A stretch of DNA of 55,065 nucleotides from Pseudomonadota bacterium (GTDB lineage: Bacteria > Pseudomonadota > Gammaproteobacteria > Burkholderiales > Rhodocyclaceae), in the NCBI GenBank assembly GCA_018240585.1, contig JAFEFM010000508.1:1-55065 (forward strand), written 5' to 3'. A program made the position numbers and the translations under genes. The notes beneath the pieces are model-generated. The model saw only the letters and a program-made list of their open reading frames with translations. It did not search any database and was not told where the DNA came from. Every line of letters starts with the position of its first letter. Position 1 is the first letter of the stretch. Shown here piece after piece: positions 31,122 through 42,937 of this stretch.

Positions 31122-31904
31122 TCAGCGCCCCTGGAATACCGGCTTGCGCTTGGCGAGGAACGCCTCCAGACCCTCGCGGTAGTCGTCCGTTGCAAGGAAG
31201 TCGAAGGCGGCGCGCTTTTCCTGCGCGGTGAGTGGCGTGCCATTCATCAGCCGGTGCACCCACTGCTTGTGCCAGCGCGCCACCAGCGGCGCGCCGGCGC
31301 AGATGCGCGCGGCGCAGGCGGCCACTTCGTCGAACACCTTCTCGTCGTCCACCACGCGTGTCAGGAGCCCCTTCTGCAGCGCCTCGCGCGCACCGAGGAT
31401 GCGGCCCTCGAGCAGGATCTCGAGCACCGCTGCCGGTCCTACCAGGGCCAGCAGGCCGGCCATCTCGCCGGGGTACATCGAGAAGCCGAGGCGGTTGATC
31501 GGCGCGCCGAAGCGCGCGGATTCGCCGGCGATGCGGATGTCGCAGCAGCCGGCGATCTCCAGTCCGCCGCCGATGCAGGCGCCGCGGATGGCGGCGATCG
31601 TCGGTACGGCACAGGCGCGGATGGCGTCGAGCGCGTCGGCGACGAGCTCGTCGTGATAGTGCAGTGCGTCGTCCACCGTGGCGCGCACGGTGAGGAATTC
31701 CTCGATGTCGCCGCCGGCGGCAAAGGCGTCCTCGCCCGCGCCGCGCAGGATCACGCAGCGCACGCCGTCGTCGGCGGCGATGCGGGCCATGGCCGCGCGC
31801 AATTCGCGCCACATCGCCGCGTTGATTGCGTTGAGCTTGGCCGGGTTGTCCAGGGTGACGGTGGCGACGCCGTCCATGACGGCGAGTTCGATCTTCGTGT
31901 CCAT
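31122..31904 (-). CDS. Enoyl-CoA hydratase/isomerase (crotonase) family protein
   Basis: 260 residues from the ATG at 31904. Crotonase fold with TLDNPAKLNAINAAMW, the oxyanion-forming AFAAGGDIEEF and RGACIGGGLEIAGCCDIRIA segments, and FLAKRKPVFQG at the end. The hydratase catalytic Glu pair is not clearly kept: the first site reads IGGGLEIAG and the second region INRLGFSMYPGEM, so hydratase, isomerase or decarboxylase activity cannot be told apart. It diverges from yjcH-actP across a region with several palindromes, suggesting joint control in acyl-CoA use. Confidence 0.85.
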   Translation of the reverse strand: MDTKIELAVMDGVATVTLDNPAKLNAINAAMWRELRAAMARIAADDGVRCVILRGAGEDAFAAGGDIEEFLTVRATVDDALHYHDELVADALDAIRACAVPTIAAIRGACIGGGLEIAGCCDIRIAGESARFGAPINRLGFSMYPGEMAGLLALVGPAAVLEILLEGRILGAREALQKGLLTRVVDDEKVFDEVAACAARICAGAPLVARWHKQWVHRLMNGTPLTAQEKRAAFDFLATDDYREGLEAFLAKRKPVFQGR

Positions 31905-31990
31905 GCCTTGTTCGGTTCTCGGGGTGGTGGAACGCGTGAAGGGTTCAGGAAGTTGAAAATTTCTTCCAATACAACAAGGATTTAAATTTT

Positions 31991-32032
31991 CCATACGCAC
32001 TAGTATGGAGTCTTATGGATGATATATCATCC
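31991..32032. promoter_or_regulatory. Operator cluster between the crotonase gene and yjcH-actP
   Basis: Two inverted repeats lie close together: CCATAC-N6-GTATGG (31991-32008) and the perfect 16-base palindrome GGATGATATATCATCC (32017-32032). TATGGA also occurs twice nine bases apart. The surrounding DNA is AT-rich compared with the rest of the window. A regulator of acetate or short-acid use is the likely binder; its identity is not evident. Confidence 0.5.
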
Positions 32033-32127
32033 GCCCGCCGACATGCTGCGACAGACAGTCGTGCGGCGGGACGAGGGGTGAGGCGACAGCGGGGTTCATT
32101 GTTGTGTTCTTGAGGAGAGGAAAAGAA

Positions 32128-32448
32128 ATGTCCAGTTCGATGTATGCGCACATCAGGCGCAATCCGCGTTTCGCGGAACTGGTGGCGAAGCGGACCCGCT
32201 TCGCCACGCTGCTCGCGATCACCGTGCTGGTGATTTTCTACGGCTTCGTGCTGCTCGTCGCCTTCGCGCCCGAGCTGATCGGCCGCCGGCTGTTCGCAGG
32301 CAGCAACCTGACCCTCGGCGTGCTCGCCGGGCTGCTCCAGTTCGTGTTCTTCTGGCTGCTCACGCTGGTCTACGTGCGTCGCGCCAACGGCGAGTTCGAC
32401 GACATCAACAAGGAAATCGTGCACGCCGCCTGGAAGGAGGAGAAATGA
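32128..32448 (+). CDS. yjcH: DUF485 small membrane protein (YjcH type)
   Basis: 106 residues from the ATG at 32128, with GAGGAGAGG just upstream. Two membrane helices (about 28-50 and 62-85) enclose a short loop, and conserved family pieces [15 protein letters not shown] and [16 protein letters not shown] are present. YjcH-type proteins are almost always encoded directly before actP and are thought to assist the symporter. The stop overlaps the actP start (ATGA). Confidence 0.92.
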   Translation: MSSSMYAHIRRNPRFAELVAKRTRFATLLAITVLVIFYGFVLLVAFAPELIGRRLFAGSNLTLGVLAGLLQFVFFWLLTLVYVRRANGEFDDINKEIVHAAWKEEK

Positions 32449-34127
32449 TGCGCACCAAGCTGCCTTTCCACATCGCTGCCGGCATCGCCGGACTGTCGGC
32501 CTCGGCCTCGCTGTTCGCCGCCGGCCCCGCCATGGAGGCTGCGCAGAAGCAGCCCCTCAACCTTCACGCCATCGGCATGTTCTTCGTCTTCGTGCTGATG
32601 ACGCTGGGCATCACCTACTGGGCGGCCAGCCGCACCAAGTCGACCGCCGACTTCTACACCGCCGGCGGCGGCATCACCGGCTTCCAGAACGGCCTGGCGA
32701 TTGCCGGTGACTACATGTCCGCGGCCACGCTGCTCGGCCTCACCGCGATGATGTACGCGCAGGGCGTCGACGCCTACATCTACATGCTGTCCTTCTTCGT
32801 GGGCTGGCCGGTCATCCTGTTCCTGATGGCCGAACGCCTGCGCAACCTGGGCAAGTTCACCTTCGCCGACATCACCGCCTACCGTCTCGACCAGGGCAAG
32901 GTGCGCACGATGGCCGCGGTGAGCTCGCTGACCGTGGTGTGCTTCTACCTCGTCGCGCAGATGGTCGGCGCCGGCCAGCTCATCAAGCTGCTGTTCGGCC
33001 TCGACTACAACGTCGCGCTCGTCGTCGTCGGCGCGCTGATGATGATCTACGTCACTTTCGGCGGCATGGTCGCCACCACCTGGGTGCAGATCATCAAGGC
33101 CTGCATGCTGCTGCTCGGCGGCACCGCGGTGGGCCTGCTCGCGTTCAGCCAGTTCGGTTTCTCGTTCGACGAGCTGACCAATCGCGCGATGGACGTGCAC
33201 AAGCTCGGCGAAAAGCTGCTTAACCCCGGCAGCCTGCTGGCCGACCCGGTCACCGCGATCTCGCTCGGCCTCGGCCTCATGTTCGGCACTGCCGGCCTGC
33301 CGCACATCCTGATGCGCTTCTTCACCGTGACCGACGCCAAGGAGGCGCGCAAGTCGGTGCTGTACGCCTCGGGCATCGTCGCCTACTTCTTCAACGTCAT
33401 CGCCATCATGGGCCTGTGCGCGATCCTGATCGTGGGCCAGAACCCGCAGTACTTCGAGGGCGGCGTGCTGGGCGGCAAGATCATCGGCGGCGGCAACATG
33501 GTCGCCATGCACCTGGCGCAAGCCGTCGGCGGCAACCTGCTGCTGGGCTTCCTGTCGGCGGTGGCCTTCGCGACCATCCTCGCGGTGGTGGCGGGCCTGG
33601 CGCTGGCCGGCGCGTCGGCGATCTCGCACGACATCTATGCCCGCGTGATCATGAAGGGCAAGGCCAACGAAGCCACCGAGCTCAGGGTGTCGAAGTTCGC
33701 CACCATTGGCCTGGGCATCGTCGCCGTGCTGCTCGGCATGGCGTTCGAGAAGATGAACATCGCGTTCATGGTCGCGCTGGCCTTCGGCGTGGCCGCCTCG
33801 GCCAACTTCCCGGTGCTGATCCTGTCGATGTACTGGAAGGGCCTCACCACGCGCGGTGCGCTGGTGGGCGGCTACCTCGGCCTGTTCAGCGCGGTGACTT
33901 TCGTCGTGCTGTCGAAGTCGGTGTGGGTCGATGTGCTGGGCAATGCCTCGGCGATCTTCCCCTACACGCAGCCGGCGCTGTTCTCGATGCCGATCGCCTT
34001 CCTTGCCACCTGGCTGTTCTCGGTGACCGACAGCAGCAAGGCGGCGGCGGACGAGCGTGAGGCCTTCGAAGACCAGTACGTGCGCGCGCAGACCGGCGTC
34101 GGCGCGGCCACCGCTTCGTCGCACTGA
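32445..34127 (+). CDS. actP: Cation/acetate symporter (SSS family)
   Basis: 560 residues with a signal-like first helix and 13 or so membrane helices of the sodium:solute symporter family. Typical segments: [56 protein letters not shown] and [15 protein letters not shown]. ActP takes up acetate, and in relatives propionate and glycolate. Translationally coupled to yjcH and ended by a clear terminator. It would supply C2/C3 acids to the acyl-CoA pathways encoded to the right. Confidence 0.94.
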   Translation: MMRTKLPFHIAAGIAGLSASASLFAAGPAMEAAQKQPLNLHAIGMFFVFVLMTLGITYWAASRTKSTADFYTAGGGITGFQNGLAIAGDYMSAATLLGLTAMMYAQGVDAYIYMLSFFVGWPVILFLMAERLRNLGKFTFADITAYRLDQGKVRTMAAVSSLTVVCFYLVAQMVGAGQLIKLLFGLDYNVALVVVGALMMIYVTFGGMVATTWVQIIKACMLLLGGTAVGLLAFSQFGFSFDELTNRAMDVHKLGEKLLNPGSLLADPVTAISLGLGLMFGTAGLPHILMRFFTVTDAKEARKSVLYASGIVAYFFNVIAIMGLCAILIVGQNPQYFEGGVLGGKIIGGGNMVAMHLAQAVGGNLLLGFLSAVAFATILAVVAGLALAGASAISHDIYARVIMKGKANEATELRVSKFATIGLGIVAVLLGMAFEKMNIAFMVALAFGVAASANFPVLILSMYWKGLTTRGALVGGYLGLFSAVTFVVLSKSVWVDVLGNASAIFPYTQPALFSMPIAFLATWLFSVTDSSKAAADEREAFEDQYVRAQTGVGAATASSH

Positions 34128-34173
34128 TGACGGCATGCGGGGCGCCGTCCGGCGCTCCGCACCGTCCTGTCAC

Positions 34174-34214
34174 AACCCCCACCGGCGTCGGGCCGTCGTG
34201 GGGGTTTTGTTTTG
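34174..34214 (+). terminator. Intrinsic terminator of yjcH-actP
   Basis: AACCCCCAC (34174-34182) pairs with GTGGGGGTT (34198-34206), followed by TTGTTTT. A textbook rho-independent terminator. Confidence 0.85.
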
Positions 34215-34275
34215 CGGGAATCAGTTGCCGCGGTTCCGCGTCCAACGGCCATCATGTCCTCGCCGGGAGGCCGCC

Positions 34276-35679
34276 ATGAAAGCCATCAGCCGCATCGAGC
34301 ACGATTCCATGGGCGACATCGAGGTGGCGGCCGACCGCTACTGGGGCGCGCAGACGCAGCGCTCGCTGCAGCATTTCCCGACCGGCGGCGCGCGCTTTCG
34401 CTGGGGGCGGTCGATGATCCGCGCCCTTGGCCTGCTGAAGAAGGCGGCTGCCCGCGCCAATGCCGAACTCGGCGAGCTGAACCCGGACCTCGCGGCGCTG
34501 ATCATGCGTGCTGCCGACGAGGTCATCGACGGCAGGCTGGACGAGCATTTTCCGCTCGTCGTCTTCCAGACCGGCTCGGGCACGCAGTCCAACATGAATG
34601 CCAACGAGGTCATCGCCAATCGCGCCAACGAACTGGCCGGGGCGAGGCGCGGCAGCAAGGCGCCGGTGCATCCCAACGACCACGTCAATCGCGGCCAGTC
34701 GTCCAACGACACTTTCCCCACCGCAATGCACGTGGCGATCCTCGGGGAACTCGAGTCGCGGCTGTTTCCGGCGGTGGGCCGGCTGCGCGACACGCTGGCG
34801 GACAAGGCATCAGCCTTCGCCGACGTGGTGAAGACCGGGCGCACCCACCTGCAGGATGCCACCCCGGTCACGCTGGGGCAGGAGATCGGCGCCTGGGTGG
34901 CGCAGATCGATTTCGGCCTCGACGCGGTGCGGACCGCGCTGCCCGGCCTGCACGACCTCGCGATCGGCGGGACCGCGGTGGGCACCGGCCTCAACGCGCA
35001 TCCGCTCTTCGGTGCCCGCACTGCCGAGATCCTCGGCCTGCTCACCGGGCTGCCGCTGCGCAGCGCGCCCGACAAGTTCTTCGCGCTGGCTGCGCACGAT
35101 GCGCTGGTGCAGGCGTCGGCGGCGCTGCGCACGCTGTCCGGCGGGCTCATGAAGATGGCCAACGATGTGCGCTGGCTTGCCAGTGGTCCGCGCTGCGGCA
35201 TCGGCGAGTTGCGCATCCCCGAGAACGAGCCGGGTTCGTCGATCATGCCGGGCAAGGTCAATCCCACCCAGTGCGAGGCATTGACGATGGTCTGCGCGCA
35301 GGTGTTCGGCAACGACGCCACGGTGGCTTTCGCCGGCAGCCAGGGCAACTTCCAGCTCAACGTCTACAAGCCGGTCATGGCGCACAACGTGCTCGAGAGC
35401 GTGGATCTGCTGGCCGATGCCTGCGCTGCTTTCGACGCCCATTGTGCGCGTGGCATCGAGCCCGATCGCGAACGGATCGGCGAGCATCTCGCGCGCAACC
35501 TCATGCTGGTCACCGCGCTCAATCGCCACATCGGCTACGACGCTGCCGCGCAGATTGCAAAGAGGGCGCAGCGCGACGGGCTGAGCCTGCGCGATGCGGC
35601 GCTGGCGAGCGGCCTGGTGGATGCGGAGCAGTATGCGGCATGGGTGGATCCGGCGCGCATGACACGGCCCGAACCCTAG
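34276..35679 (+). CDS. fumC: Class II fumarate hydratase
   Basis: 467 residues from the ATG at 34276 with GGGAGG five bases upstream. The family signature [16 protein letters not shown] is intact. Other conserved parts are [38 protein letters not shown] and [18 protein letters not shown]. It interconverts fumarate and malate in the TCA cycle without an iron-sulfur cluster. It probably has its own promoter, since the actP terminator lies between. Its place beside the acetate and propionyl-CoA genes fits oxidation of succinyl-CoA through the TCA cycle. Confidence 0.96.
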   Translation: MKAISRIEHDSMGDIEVAADRYWGAQTQRSLQHFPTGGARFRWGRSMIRALGLLKKAAARANAELGELNPDLAALIMRAADEVIDGRLDEHFPLVVFQTGSGTQSNMNANEVIANRANELAGARRGSKAPVHPNDHVNRGQSSNDTFPTAMHVAILGELESRLFPAVGRLRDTLADKASAFADVVKTGRTHLQDATPVTLGQEIGAWVAQIDFGLDAVRTALPGLHDLAIGGTAVGTGLNAHPLFGARTAEILGLLTGLPLRSAPDKFFALAAHDALVQASAALRTLSGGLMKMANDVRWLASGPRCGIGELRIPENEPGSSIMPGKVNPTQCEALTMVCAQVFGNDATVAFAGSQGNFQLNVYKPVMAHNVLESVDLLADACAAFDAHCARGIEPDRERIGEHLARNLMLVTALNRHIGYDAAAQIAKRAQRDGLSLRDAALASGLVDAEQYAAWVDPARMTRPEP

Positions 35680-35758
35680 TCGGCCCGCCTTGCCGCGTGG
35701 CGGCGACGGCCGCCGCTCGAAGGCGAGCGCAAATGGCACGGTGATAGACTGGAGCACG

Positions 35759-35789
35759 GGCAGCGGCGGCGAAGGATGCCGCCGCTGCC
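35759..35789 (+). other. Strong hairpin in the presumed 5' leader of the CNNM-type gene
   Basis: GGCAGCGGCGGC and GCCGCCGCTGCC form a perfect 12-bp stem around GAAGGAT, ending 19 bases before the start codon. A TAGACT -10-like element at 35745-35750 would start transcription almost exactly at the stem, making it a 5'-end stem-loop. Alternatively it ends fumC, although no T-run follows. Confidence 0.45.
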
Positions 35790-35808
35790 ATGTCTGCGAG
35801 GATTCCCC

Positions 35809-37104
35809 GTGCTCCTGAATCAGTTGTTCATCATCGGCCTGCTGATCGCGGTCAGCGCCTTCTTCTCCATGGCCGAGATCTCGCTCGCCGCCGCGCGCAA
35901 GATCAAGTTGCGCGTGCTCGCGGACGATGGCAACGAGCGCGCCGCGCGCGTACTCGCGCTGCAGGAGAGCCCCGGCCATTTCTTCACCGTGGTGCAGATC
36001 GCCCTCAACGCGATCGCCATCCTCGGTGGCATCGTCGGCGAGCAGGCGATGTCGCCGCACGTCGCCGAACTGTTGCGGCCGCTGTACGACGGCCCGCGGC
36101 TCGACACGATTGCCTTCCTGATCGCCTTCGCTTTCGTCACCTCGCTGTTCGTGCTGTTCGCCGACGTCACGCCCAAGCGCGTCGCGATGGTGCGCCCCGA
36201 GCTGGTGGCGATGGCGGTGGTGCGGCCGATCCAGCTCTGCATGTGGCTGTTCGCGCCGCTGGTGTGGGTCTTCGACGGCCTGGCCGATCGCCTGTTCCGC
36301 CTGCTGAAGCTGCCCAGCGTGCGCGCGGAGGACATCACCGCCGACGACATCGTCGCCATGGCCGACGCCGGTGCCCTGGCGGGTGGCCTGTTGCGTCAGG
36401 AGCAGCACCTGATCGCCAACGTGTTCGAGCTCGACGCGCGCATCGTGCCGTCGGCGATGACCGCGCGCGACGGCATCGTCTTCCTGACGCTGGGCGAATC
36501 CGAGGAGAGCATCCGCAACAAGATCGCCACCAGCCCGCATGGCAAGTTTCCGGTGTGCAAGGACACCATCGACAACGTGATCGGCTACGTGGACTGGAAG
36601 GACATCCTGCCGCGCATCCTCGACGGCCAGCCGCTGTCGCTGCGCACCACGCCCATCGTGCGCAACCTGCTCGTGCTGCCGGATTCGCTGACCCTGTTCG
36701 AGGCCCTGGAGCGCTTCCGCGACGCGAAGGAGGATTTCGCCCTGGTGGTCAACGAGTACGCGCTGGTGGTCGGCCTGCTGACCCTGCAGGACGTCATGAG
36801 CACGGTGATGGGAGAACTCGTCAGCCCGCAGCAGGAGGACATGATCGTGCGTCGCGACGATCGCTCATGGCTGATCGACGGCGCCACGCCGATCGAGGAC
36901 GTGATGGCGGCGCTCGACATCGGCAGCTTCGAGGGCTTCGAGAACTACGAGACCATCGCCGGCTTCCTGATGTACACGCTGCGCAAGGTGCCGCGCCGCA
37001 CCGATTCGGTGAGCTACGGCGGCTACACTTTCGAGGTGGTCGACATCGACAACTACCGCATCGACCAGGTGCTGGTCACGCGCAACGAGATGGAGCCGTC
37101 CTGA
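35809..37104 (+). CDS. CNNM/CorC-HlyC family membrane protein with CBS domains
   Basis: 431 residues starting with GTG at 35809, preceded by GAGGA at the right distance; an ATG further up falls in the leader hairpin region. N-terminal DUF21 membrane domain (helices to about residue 150, SAFFSMAEISLAAARK at the first). Then a CBS pair (about 190-320, with DNVIGYVDWKDIL and EDFALVVNEYALVVGLLTLQ) and a C-terminal CorC_HlyC domain (GYTFEVVDIDNYRIDQVLV). Relatives (CorB/YfjD/PaeA) transport or sense Mg2+ or export polyamines. The substrate is not determinable here. It stands alone and converges with the GntR gene. Confidence 0.88.
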   Translation: MLLNQLFIIGLLIAVSAFFSMAEISLAAARKIKLRVLADDGNERAARVLALQESPGHFFTVVQIALNAIAILGGIVGEQAMSPHVAELLRPLYDGPRLDTIAFLIAFAFVTSLFVLFADVTPKRVAMVRPELVAMAVVRPIQLCMWLFAPLVWVFDGLADRLFRLLKLPSVRAEDITADDIVAMADAGALAGGLLRQEQHLIANVFELDARIVPSAMTARDGIVFLTLGESEESIRNKIATSPHGKFPVCKDTIDNVIGYVDWKDILPRILDGQPLSLRTTPIVRNLLVLPDSLTLFEALERFRDAKEDFALVVNEYALVVGLLTLQDVMSTVMGELVSPQQEDMIVRRDDRSWLIDGATPIEDVMAALDIGSFEGFENYETIAGFLMYTLRKVPRRTDSVSYGGYTFEVVDIDNYRIDQVLVTRNEMEPS

Positions 37105-37148
37105 ACTCGAAGGGCCGCGACTGTTGTCGTGGTCTCCGCTCGCGGGCC

Positions 37149-37826
37149 TCAGGCGACGCGGCTCCTGGCCTGGGCGATGCGCTCGAGCGCCGCGCGGCCG
37201 CTGCGGATGTGGTCGCGCATGCGGGCCTCGGCAGCATCGGCATCGCGCTCGAGCAGCGCGTCGAGGATCTCGCGGTGCTCGGCCAGCGCCTGCTCCAGGC
37301 GCCCTTCGGAAAACAGCGAGTGGTGGCGCGACAGCTTGATGACCTTGCGCAGGTCCTCGATCACGTGCAGCAGCCAGCGGTTGTCGGCGATCTGCTGGAC
37401 GGTCTGGTGGAAAGCCTGGTTGGCCTCGAAGAAGCGGTCGATGTCCTGCCTGCCGGCAGCCTGTTCCAGGTCGGCATGGATGGCTTTCAGGCGCGCGAGG
37501 TCGGATTCGCTGGCGCGGCCGGCCGAAGCACGCGCGCACTCGCCTTCGAGCATCGCCATCACGGTGAAGATCTCGTCCAGGTCGCGATCGGAAATTTCGG
37601 TCACATAGCAGCCACGGCGTGGCTTGAGCGTGACCAGGCCTTCGGACGCCAGCACCTTGAGGGCTTCGCGCAGCGGCGTGCGCGAGATGCCGTATTGCTC
37701 GGCCAGCGCCTGTTCGTCCACCCAGGTGCCGGGCTGAAGTTCGTGCGAGAAGATGCGTTCGCGCAGGCGTTCGGCGACTTCCTGGTAAAGCGCAAGCGGG
37801 GCGATGCGTGAGGCGCTCATGGGCAT
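37149..37826 (-). CDS. GntR-family (FCD) transcriptional regulator of the propionyl-CoA genes
   Basis: About 225 residues from ATG 37826 (ATG 37820 is equally possible; no ribosome site decides). N-terminal winged helix with EQYGISRTPLREALKVLASEGLV, then an all-helical FCD ligand domain (EIFTVMAMLEGECARASAGR, FFEANQAFHQTVQQIADN, HREILDALLERDADAAEARM). FCD regulators respond to organic or fatty acids. It diverges from the methylmalonyl-CoA mutase operon, and a palindrome in the shared region recurs at the VOC gene promoter. It is probably the repressor of both (inference). Confidence 0.88.
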   Translation of the reverse strand: MPMSASRIAPLALYQEVAERLRERIFSHELQPGTWVDEQALAEQYGISRTPLREALKVLASEGLVTLKPRRGCYVTEISDRDLDEIFTVMAMLEGECARASAGRASESDLARLKAIHADLEQAAGRQDIDRFFEANQAFHQTVQQIADNRWLLHVIEDLRKVIKLSRHHSLFSEGRLEQALAEHREILDALLERDADAAEARMRDHIRSGRAALERIAQARSRVA

Positions 37827-37896
37827 GGGTGGTGGTTTGGCAGGAGACGTGCGCGCAGGGGGCGGAAGACGCTGATGCAAGCCTTCCTGCGAGTCG

Positions 37897-37926
37897 TTGC
37901 ATTCATAATTATGGATAAAGTATTAT
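37897..37926 (+). promoter_or_regulatory. Mutase operon promoter with palindromic operator
   Basis: TTGCAT (37897-37902) and TATTAT (37921-37926) are spaced by 18 bases. Between them lies the perfect palindrome CATAATTATG (37904-37913). The 12 bases ATTCATAATTAT (37901-37912) recur exactly at 46441-46452. A repressor bound here would block the promoter. The leader to the mutase ATG would be about 220 bases with no gene seen in it. Confidence 0.6.
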
Positions 37927-38155
37927 TTCGTCCGTGACACAAGTCAACTTCCTTCATGCGGCGCGGAGAGGGAGGTGCCGGGCTCGACCCCGGCATGGTT
38001 GAGAGGGACCGCGTCGCGCGAAGGGCGTCGGCGGCCGCCCGTGGCATTGGCCACGGGCCGGCCTGTCGCCGCCTGCGCTGGCTTGTGCTGCCGGACAATT
38101 GCATCGCCCTAAACAAGGTGCCGCAACCGCGGCCCGACGGTCAGAGAGGATCCTC

Positions 38156-40318
38156 ATGTCGAACGCGAACGAGCCCGTCTATCCGCAGCCGGATCTGGAC
38201 GCCTGGAAGAAGGCCGCTGCCAAGCAGGCGCCGGGCGGAGACCTGGACAAGCTGAACTGGGTCACGCCCGAGGGCCTGACCGTCAAGCCGCTGTATACGA
38301 AGGCCGACACGGCAGGCCTCGAGCACGCCGACACGCTGCCCGGCTTCGAGCCCTTCCTGCGCGGCCCGCAGCCCACGATGTATGCGGTCAAGCCGTGGAC
38401 CATCCGCCAGTACGCCGGGTTCTCCACCGCCGAAGAATCCAACGCCTTCTACCGCAAGGCGCTCGCCGCCGGCGGCCAGGGCGTGTCGGTGGCCTTCGAT
38501 CTCGCCACCCACCGCGGTTACGACTCGGACAACCCGCGCGTGGTGGGCGACGTCGGCAAGGCCGGCGTGGCGATCGACTCGGTGGAGGACATGAAGATCC
38601 TCTTCGACGGCATCCCGCTCGACAAGATCTCGGTGTCGATGACGATGAACGGCGCGGTGCTGCCCATCCTCGCCGGCTACATCGTCGCCGCCGAGGAGCA
38701 GGGCGTGAGCCAGGACAAGCTCTCCGGGACCATCCAGAACGACATCCTCAAGGAGTTCATGGTCCGCAACACCTATATCTACCCGCCGACGCCGTCGATG
38801 AAGATCATCGCCGACATATTCAACTACACCTCGACGCACATGCCGAGGTTCAACAGCATCTCGATCTCGGGCTATCACATCCAGGAAGCGGGCGCCAACC
38901 AGGCGATCGAACTGGCCTTCACGCTGGCCGACGGCCTGGAATACGTGCGCACCGGCATCAAGTCGGGCATGGACGTCGACACCTTCGCCGGCCGCCTGTC
39001 CTTCTTCTGGGCGGTGGGCATGAACTTCTACCTCGAGATCGCCAAGATGCGCGCCGCGCGCTTGCTGTGGTGGCGGATCATGAAGCAGTTCGAGCCCAAG
39101 AGCGCCAAGTCGATGATGCTGCGCACCCACTCGCAGACTTCCGGCTGGTCGCTCACCGAGCAGGATCCGTACAACAACGTGGTGCGCACCACCATCGAGG
39201 CGATGGCGGCGGTGTTTGGCGGCACCCAGTCGCTGCACACCAACGCGCTCGACGAGGCGATCGCGCTGCCCACCGAGTTCTCCGCCCGCATCGCACGCAA
39301 CACGCAGATCATCATCCAGGAAGAGACCCACATCTGTAACGTGGTCGACCCGTGGGCCGGCTCCTACATGATGGAGAAGCTCACCCAGGACATGGCCGAC
39401 AAGGCCTGGGCGCTGATCGAGGAGATCGAGGCCATGGGCGGCATGACCAAGGCGGTCGAGTCCGGCTGGGCCAAGATGAAGGTCGAGGAGTGCGCCGCCG
39501 AGAAGCAGGCGCGCATCGACTCGGGCAAGGACGTCATCGTCGGCGTGAATAAGTACAAGCTCGCCAAGGAAGATCCGATCGACATCCTCGACATCGACAA
39601 CCACGTCGTGCGCGAGGCCCAGATCGAGCGCCTGGCGCGCATCCGCGCCACCCGCGACCAGGCGGCGGTCGATGCCGCGCTCGCCGCGCTCACCGAATCC
39701 GCGAAGACGGGCGAGGGCAACCTGCTCGACCTCGCGGTGAAGGCGGTGCGCCTGCGCGCCACCGTGGGCGAGATCTCCGATGCACTCGAGGTCGAGTTCG
39801 GGCGCTATCGTGCCAATCCGCAGGCGGTGTCCGGTGTCTATGGAGGTGTGGTGGAGAACGATTCCGACTGGAAGGAGCTGAAGGCCGAGATCGACGCCTT
39901 CGTCGCAGAGGAAGGTCGCCGGCCGCGCATCATGATCGCCAAGCTGGGCCAGGACGGCCACGACCGCGGCGCCAAGGTGGTGGCTTCCGCCTTCGCCGAC
40001 CTCGGCTTCGACATCGACATCGGCCCGCTCTTCCAGACCCCGGAAGAGGCGGCGCGCCACGCGGTGGAGAACGACGTGCATGCGGTGGGCTGCTCCAGCC
40101 TCGCCGCCGGCCACAAGACGCTGGTGCCGTCCATCATCAAGGGGCTGAAGGACCTGGGGGCGGACGACATCATCGTCTTCGTCGGCGGCGTCATCCCGGC
40201 GCAGGACTATGACGCGCTGTACGCGGCCGGGGCCAAGGGCATCTTCGGCCCGGGCACGCCGATCCAGAAGTCGGCGCGCGAGGTGCTGAAGCAGATCCGC
40301 GCTGCACGCAAGGCCTGA
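38156..40318 (+). CDS. scpA: Methylmalonyl-CoA mutase (single-chain)
   Basis: 720 residues from the ATG at 38156 with AGAGAGGA upstream. Large TIM-barrel substrate domain plus C-terminal B12 domain ([20 protein letters not shown] with the DxHxxG cobalt motif, then [12 protein letters not shown] and FVGGVIP). Substrate residues are those of a methylmalonyl enzyme: Tyr76 in PTMYAVKPW and Arg204 in [12 protein letters not shown]. It converts methylmalonyl-CoA to succinyl-CoA with adenosylcobalamin. First gene of scpA-meaB-pccB-pccA; its stop overlaps the meaB start (TGATG). Confidence 0.95.
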   Translation: MSNANEPVYPQPDLDAWKKAAAKQAPGGDLDKLNWVTPEGLTVKPLYTKADTAGLEHADTLPGFEPFLRGPQPTMYAVKPWTIRQYAGFSTAEESNAFYRKALAAGGQGVSVAFDLATHRGYDSDNPRVVGDVGKAGVAIDSVEDMKILFDGIPLDKISVSMTMNGAVLPILAGYIVAAEEQGVSQDKLSGTIQNDILKEFMVRNTYIYPPTPSMKIIADIFNYTSTHMPRFNSISISGYHIQEAGANQAIELAFTLADGLEYVRTGIKSGMDVDTFAGRLSFFWAVGMNFYLEIAKMRAARLLWWRIMKQFEPKSAKSMMLRTHSQTSGWSLTEQDPYNNVVRTTIEAMAAVFGGTQSLHTNALDEAIALPTEFSARIARNTQIIIQEETHICNVVDPWAGSYMMEKLTQDMADKAWALIEEIEAMGGMTKAVESGWAKMKVEECAAEKQARIDSGKDVIVGVNKYKLAKEDPIDILDIDNHVVREAQIERLARIRATRDQAAVDAALAALTESAKTGEGNLLDLAVKAVRLRATVGEISDALEVEFGRYRANPQAVSGVYGGVVENDSDWKELKAEIDAFVAEEGRRPRIMIAKLGQDGHDRGAKVVASAFADLGFDIDIGPLFQTPEEAARHAVENDVHAVGCSSLAAGHKTLVPSIIKGLKDLGADDIIVFVGGVIPAQDYDALYAAGAKGIFGPGTPIQKSAREVLKQIRAARKA

Positions 40319-41298
40319 TGACCGTGTTCCATCCGGCAGACCGTGCGCTCGTCGACGGCGTGCTGGCGCGGCAACTGCGCCCGCTCGCCAAGACGATCAC
40401 GCTGATCGAGTCGCAGCGCGAGGACCACAAGGCGCGCGCGCATCAGGTGCTCGAGGCTCTGCTGCCGCACACCGGCGGCGCGATGCGGGTCGGCATCTCC
40501 GGCGTGCCGGGGGTGGGCAAGTCGACCTTCATCGAGGCGCTCGGCCTGTACCTGATCGGGCAGGGCTTGCGCGTCGCGGTGCTGGCGGTGGACCCGTCCT
40601 CGTCGCTCACCGGCGGGTCGATCCTCGGTGACAAGACCCGCATGGAACTGCTCAGCCAGAATCCGGCGGCCTTCATCCGCCCCAGCCCCTCGGCCGGCAG
40701 CCTGGGGGGGGTGGCGGAAAAGACGCGCGAAACGCTGCTCGTGTGCGAGGCCGCGGGCTTCGACGTGATCATCGTCGAGACCGTCGGCGTGGGCCAGTCG
40801 GAGACCGCGGTGGCGGGCATGACCGACATCTTCTGTCTGCTGCAGTTGCCCAACGCCGGCGATGACCTGCAGGCGATCAAGAAGGGCATCATGGAGCTCG
40901 CCGACCTGATCGTCATCAACAAGGCCGACATCGACCCGATGGCGGCCACCCGCGCGCAGGCGCAGATGAAGACCGCGCTGCACATGCTGCGTCCGGCCAG
41001 CCCGAACTGGGCGGTGCCGGTGCTGACGCTGTCGGCACTGCAGAAGCAGGGCATTGCCGACTTCTGGAAGGAAGTCACGAATTACCGCGCCGCACTGACC
41101 CGGTCCGGCGAGTTCGACGGTAAGCGCCGTCATCAGGCGCTCGCCTGGATGTGGGACCTGATCGACGCCGGCCTGCGCAGCCGTTTCCGCGCGCACCCGC
41201 AGGTGCGGGAAGCGCTGCCGGCGCTGGCGCGTGCGGTGGAGGGCGGCGCGACCACGCCGTCGGCCGCGGCGCAGCGCCTGCTCGGCTACCTGGGCTGA
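40318..41298 (+). CDS. meaB: MeaB/ArgK-type GTPase chaperone of methylmalonyl-CoA mutase
   Basis: 326 residues. P-loop [18 protein letters not shown], switch regions [19 protein letters not shown] and [10 protein letters not shown], base-recognition NKAD. MeaB loads and protects the B12 cofactor of the mutase, ejecting damaged cobalamin. Translation is coupled to the mutase by a TGATG overlap, a strong sign of partnership. Confidence 0.95.
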   Translation: MTVFHPADRALVDGVLARQLRPLAKTITLIESQREDHKARAHQVLEALLPHTGGAMRVGISGVPGVGKSTFIEALGLYLIGQGLRVAVLAVDPSSSLTGGSILGDKTRMELLSQNPAAFIRPSPSAGSLGGVAEKTRETLLVCEAAGFDVIIVETVGVGQSETAVAGMTDIFCLLQLPNAGDDLQAIKKGIMELADLIVINKADIDPMAATRAQAQMKTALHMLRPASPNWAVPVLTLSALQKQGIADFWKEVTNYRAALTRSGEFDGKRRHQALAWMWDLIDAGLRSRFRAHPQVREALPALARAVEGGATTPSAAAQRLLGYLG

Positions 41299-41383
41299 TG
41301 CCGGGCGTCGAACGGATCGAAGCGAAACAACGTCCCCGGCCGCAGGGCGGGGCGGGCAGCAAAACCCGATAGGAGGTCAAACA

Positions 41384-42916
<1,533 letters not shown>

Positions 42917-42937
42917 TCGCCGCACGAGGACACATAC

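Noticed and set aside
32370-34136. 588-codon minus-strand ORF opposite actP
   Set aside because: His/Glu/Arg-rich low-complexity translation, a shadow of a membrane-protein gene.
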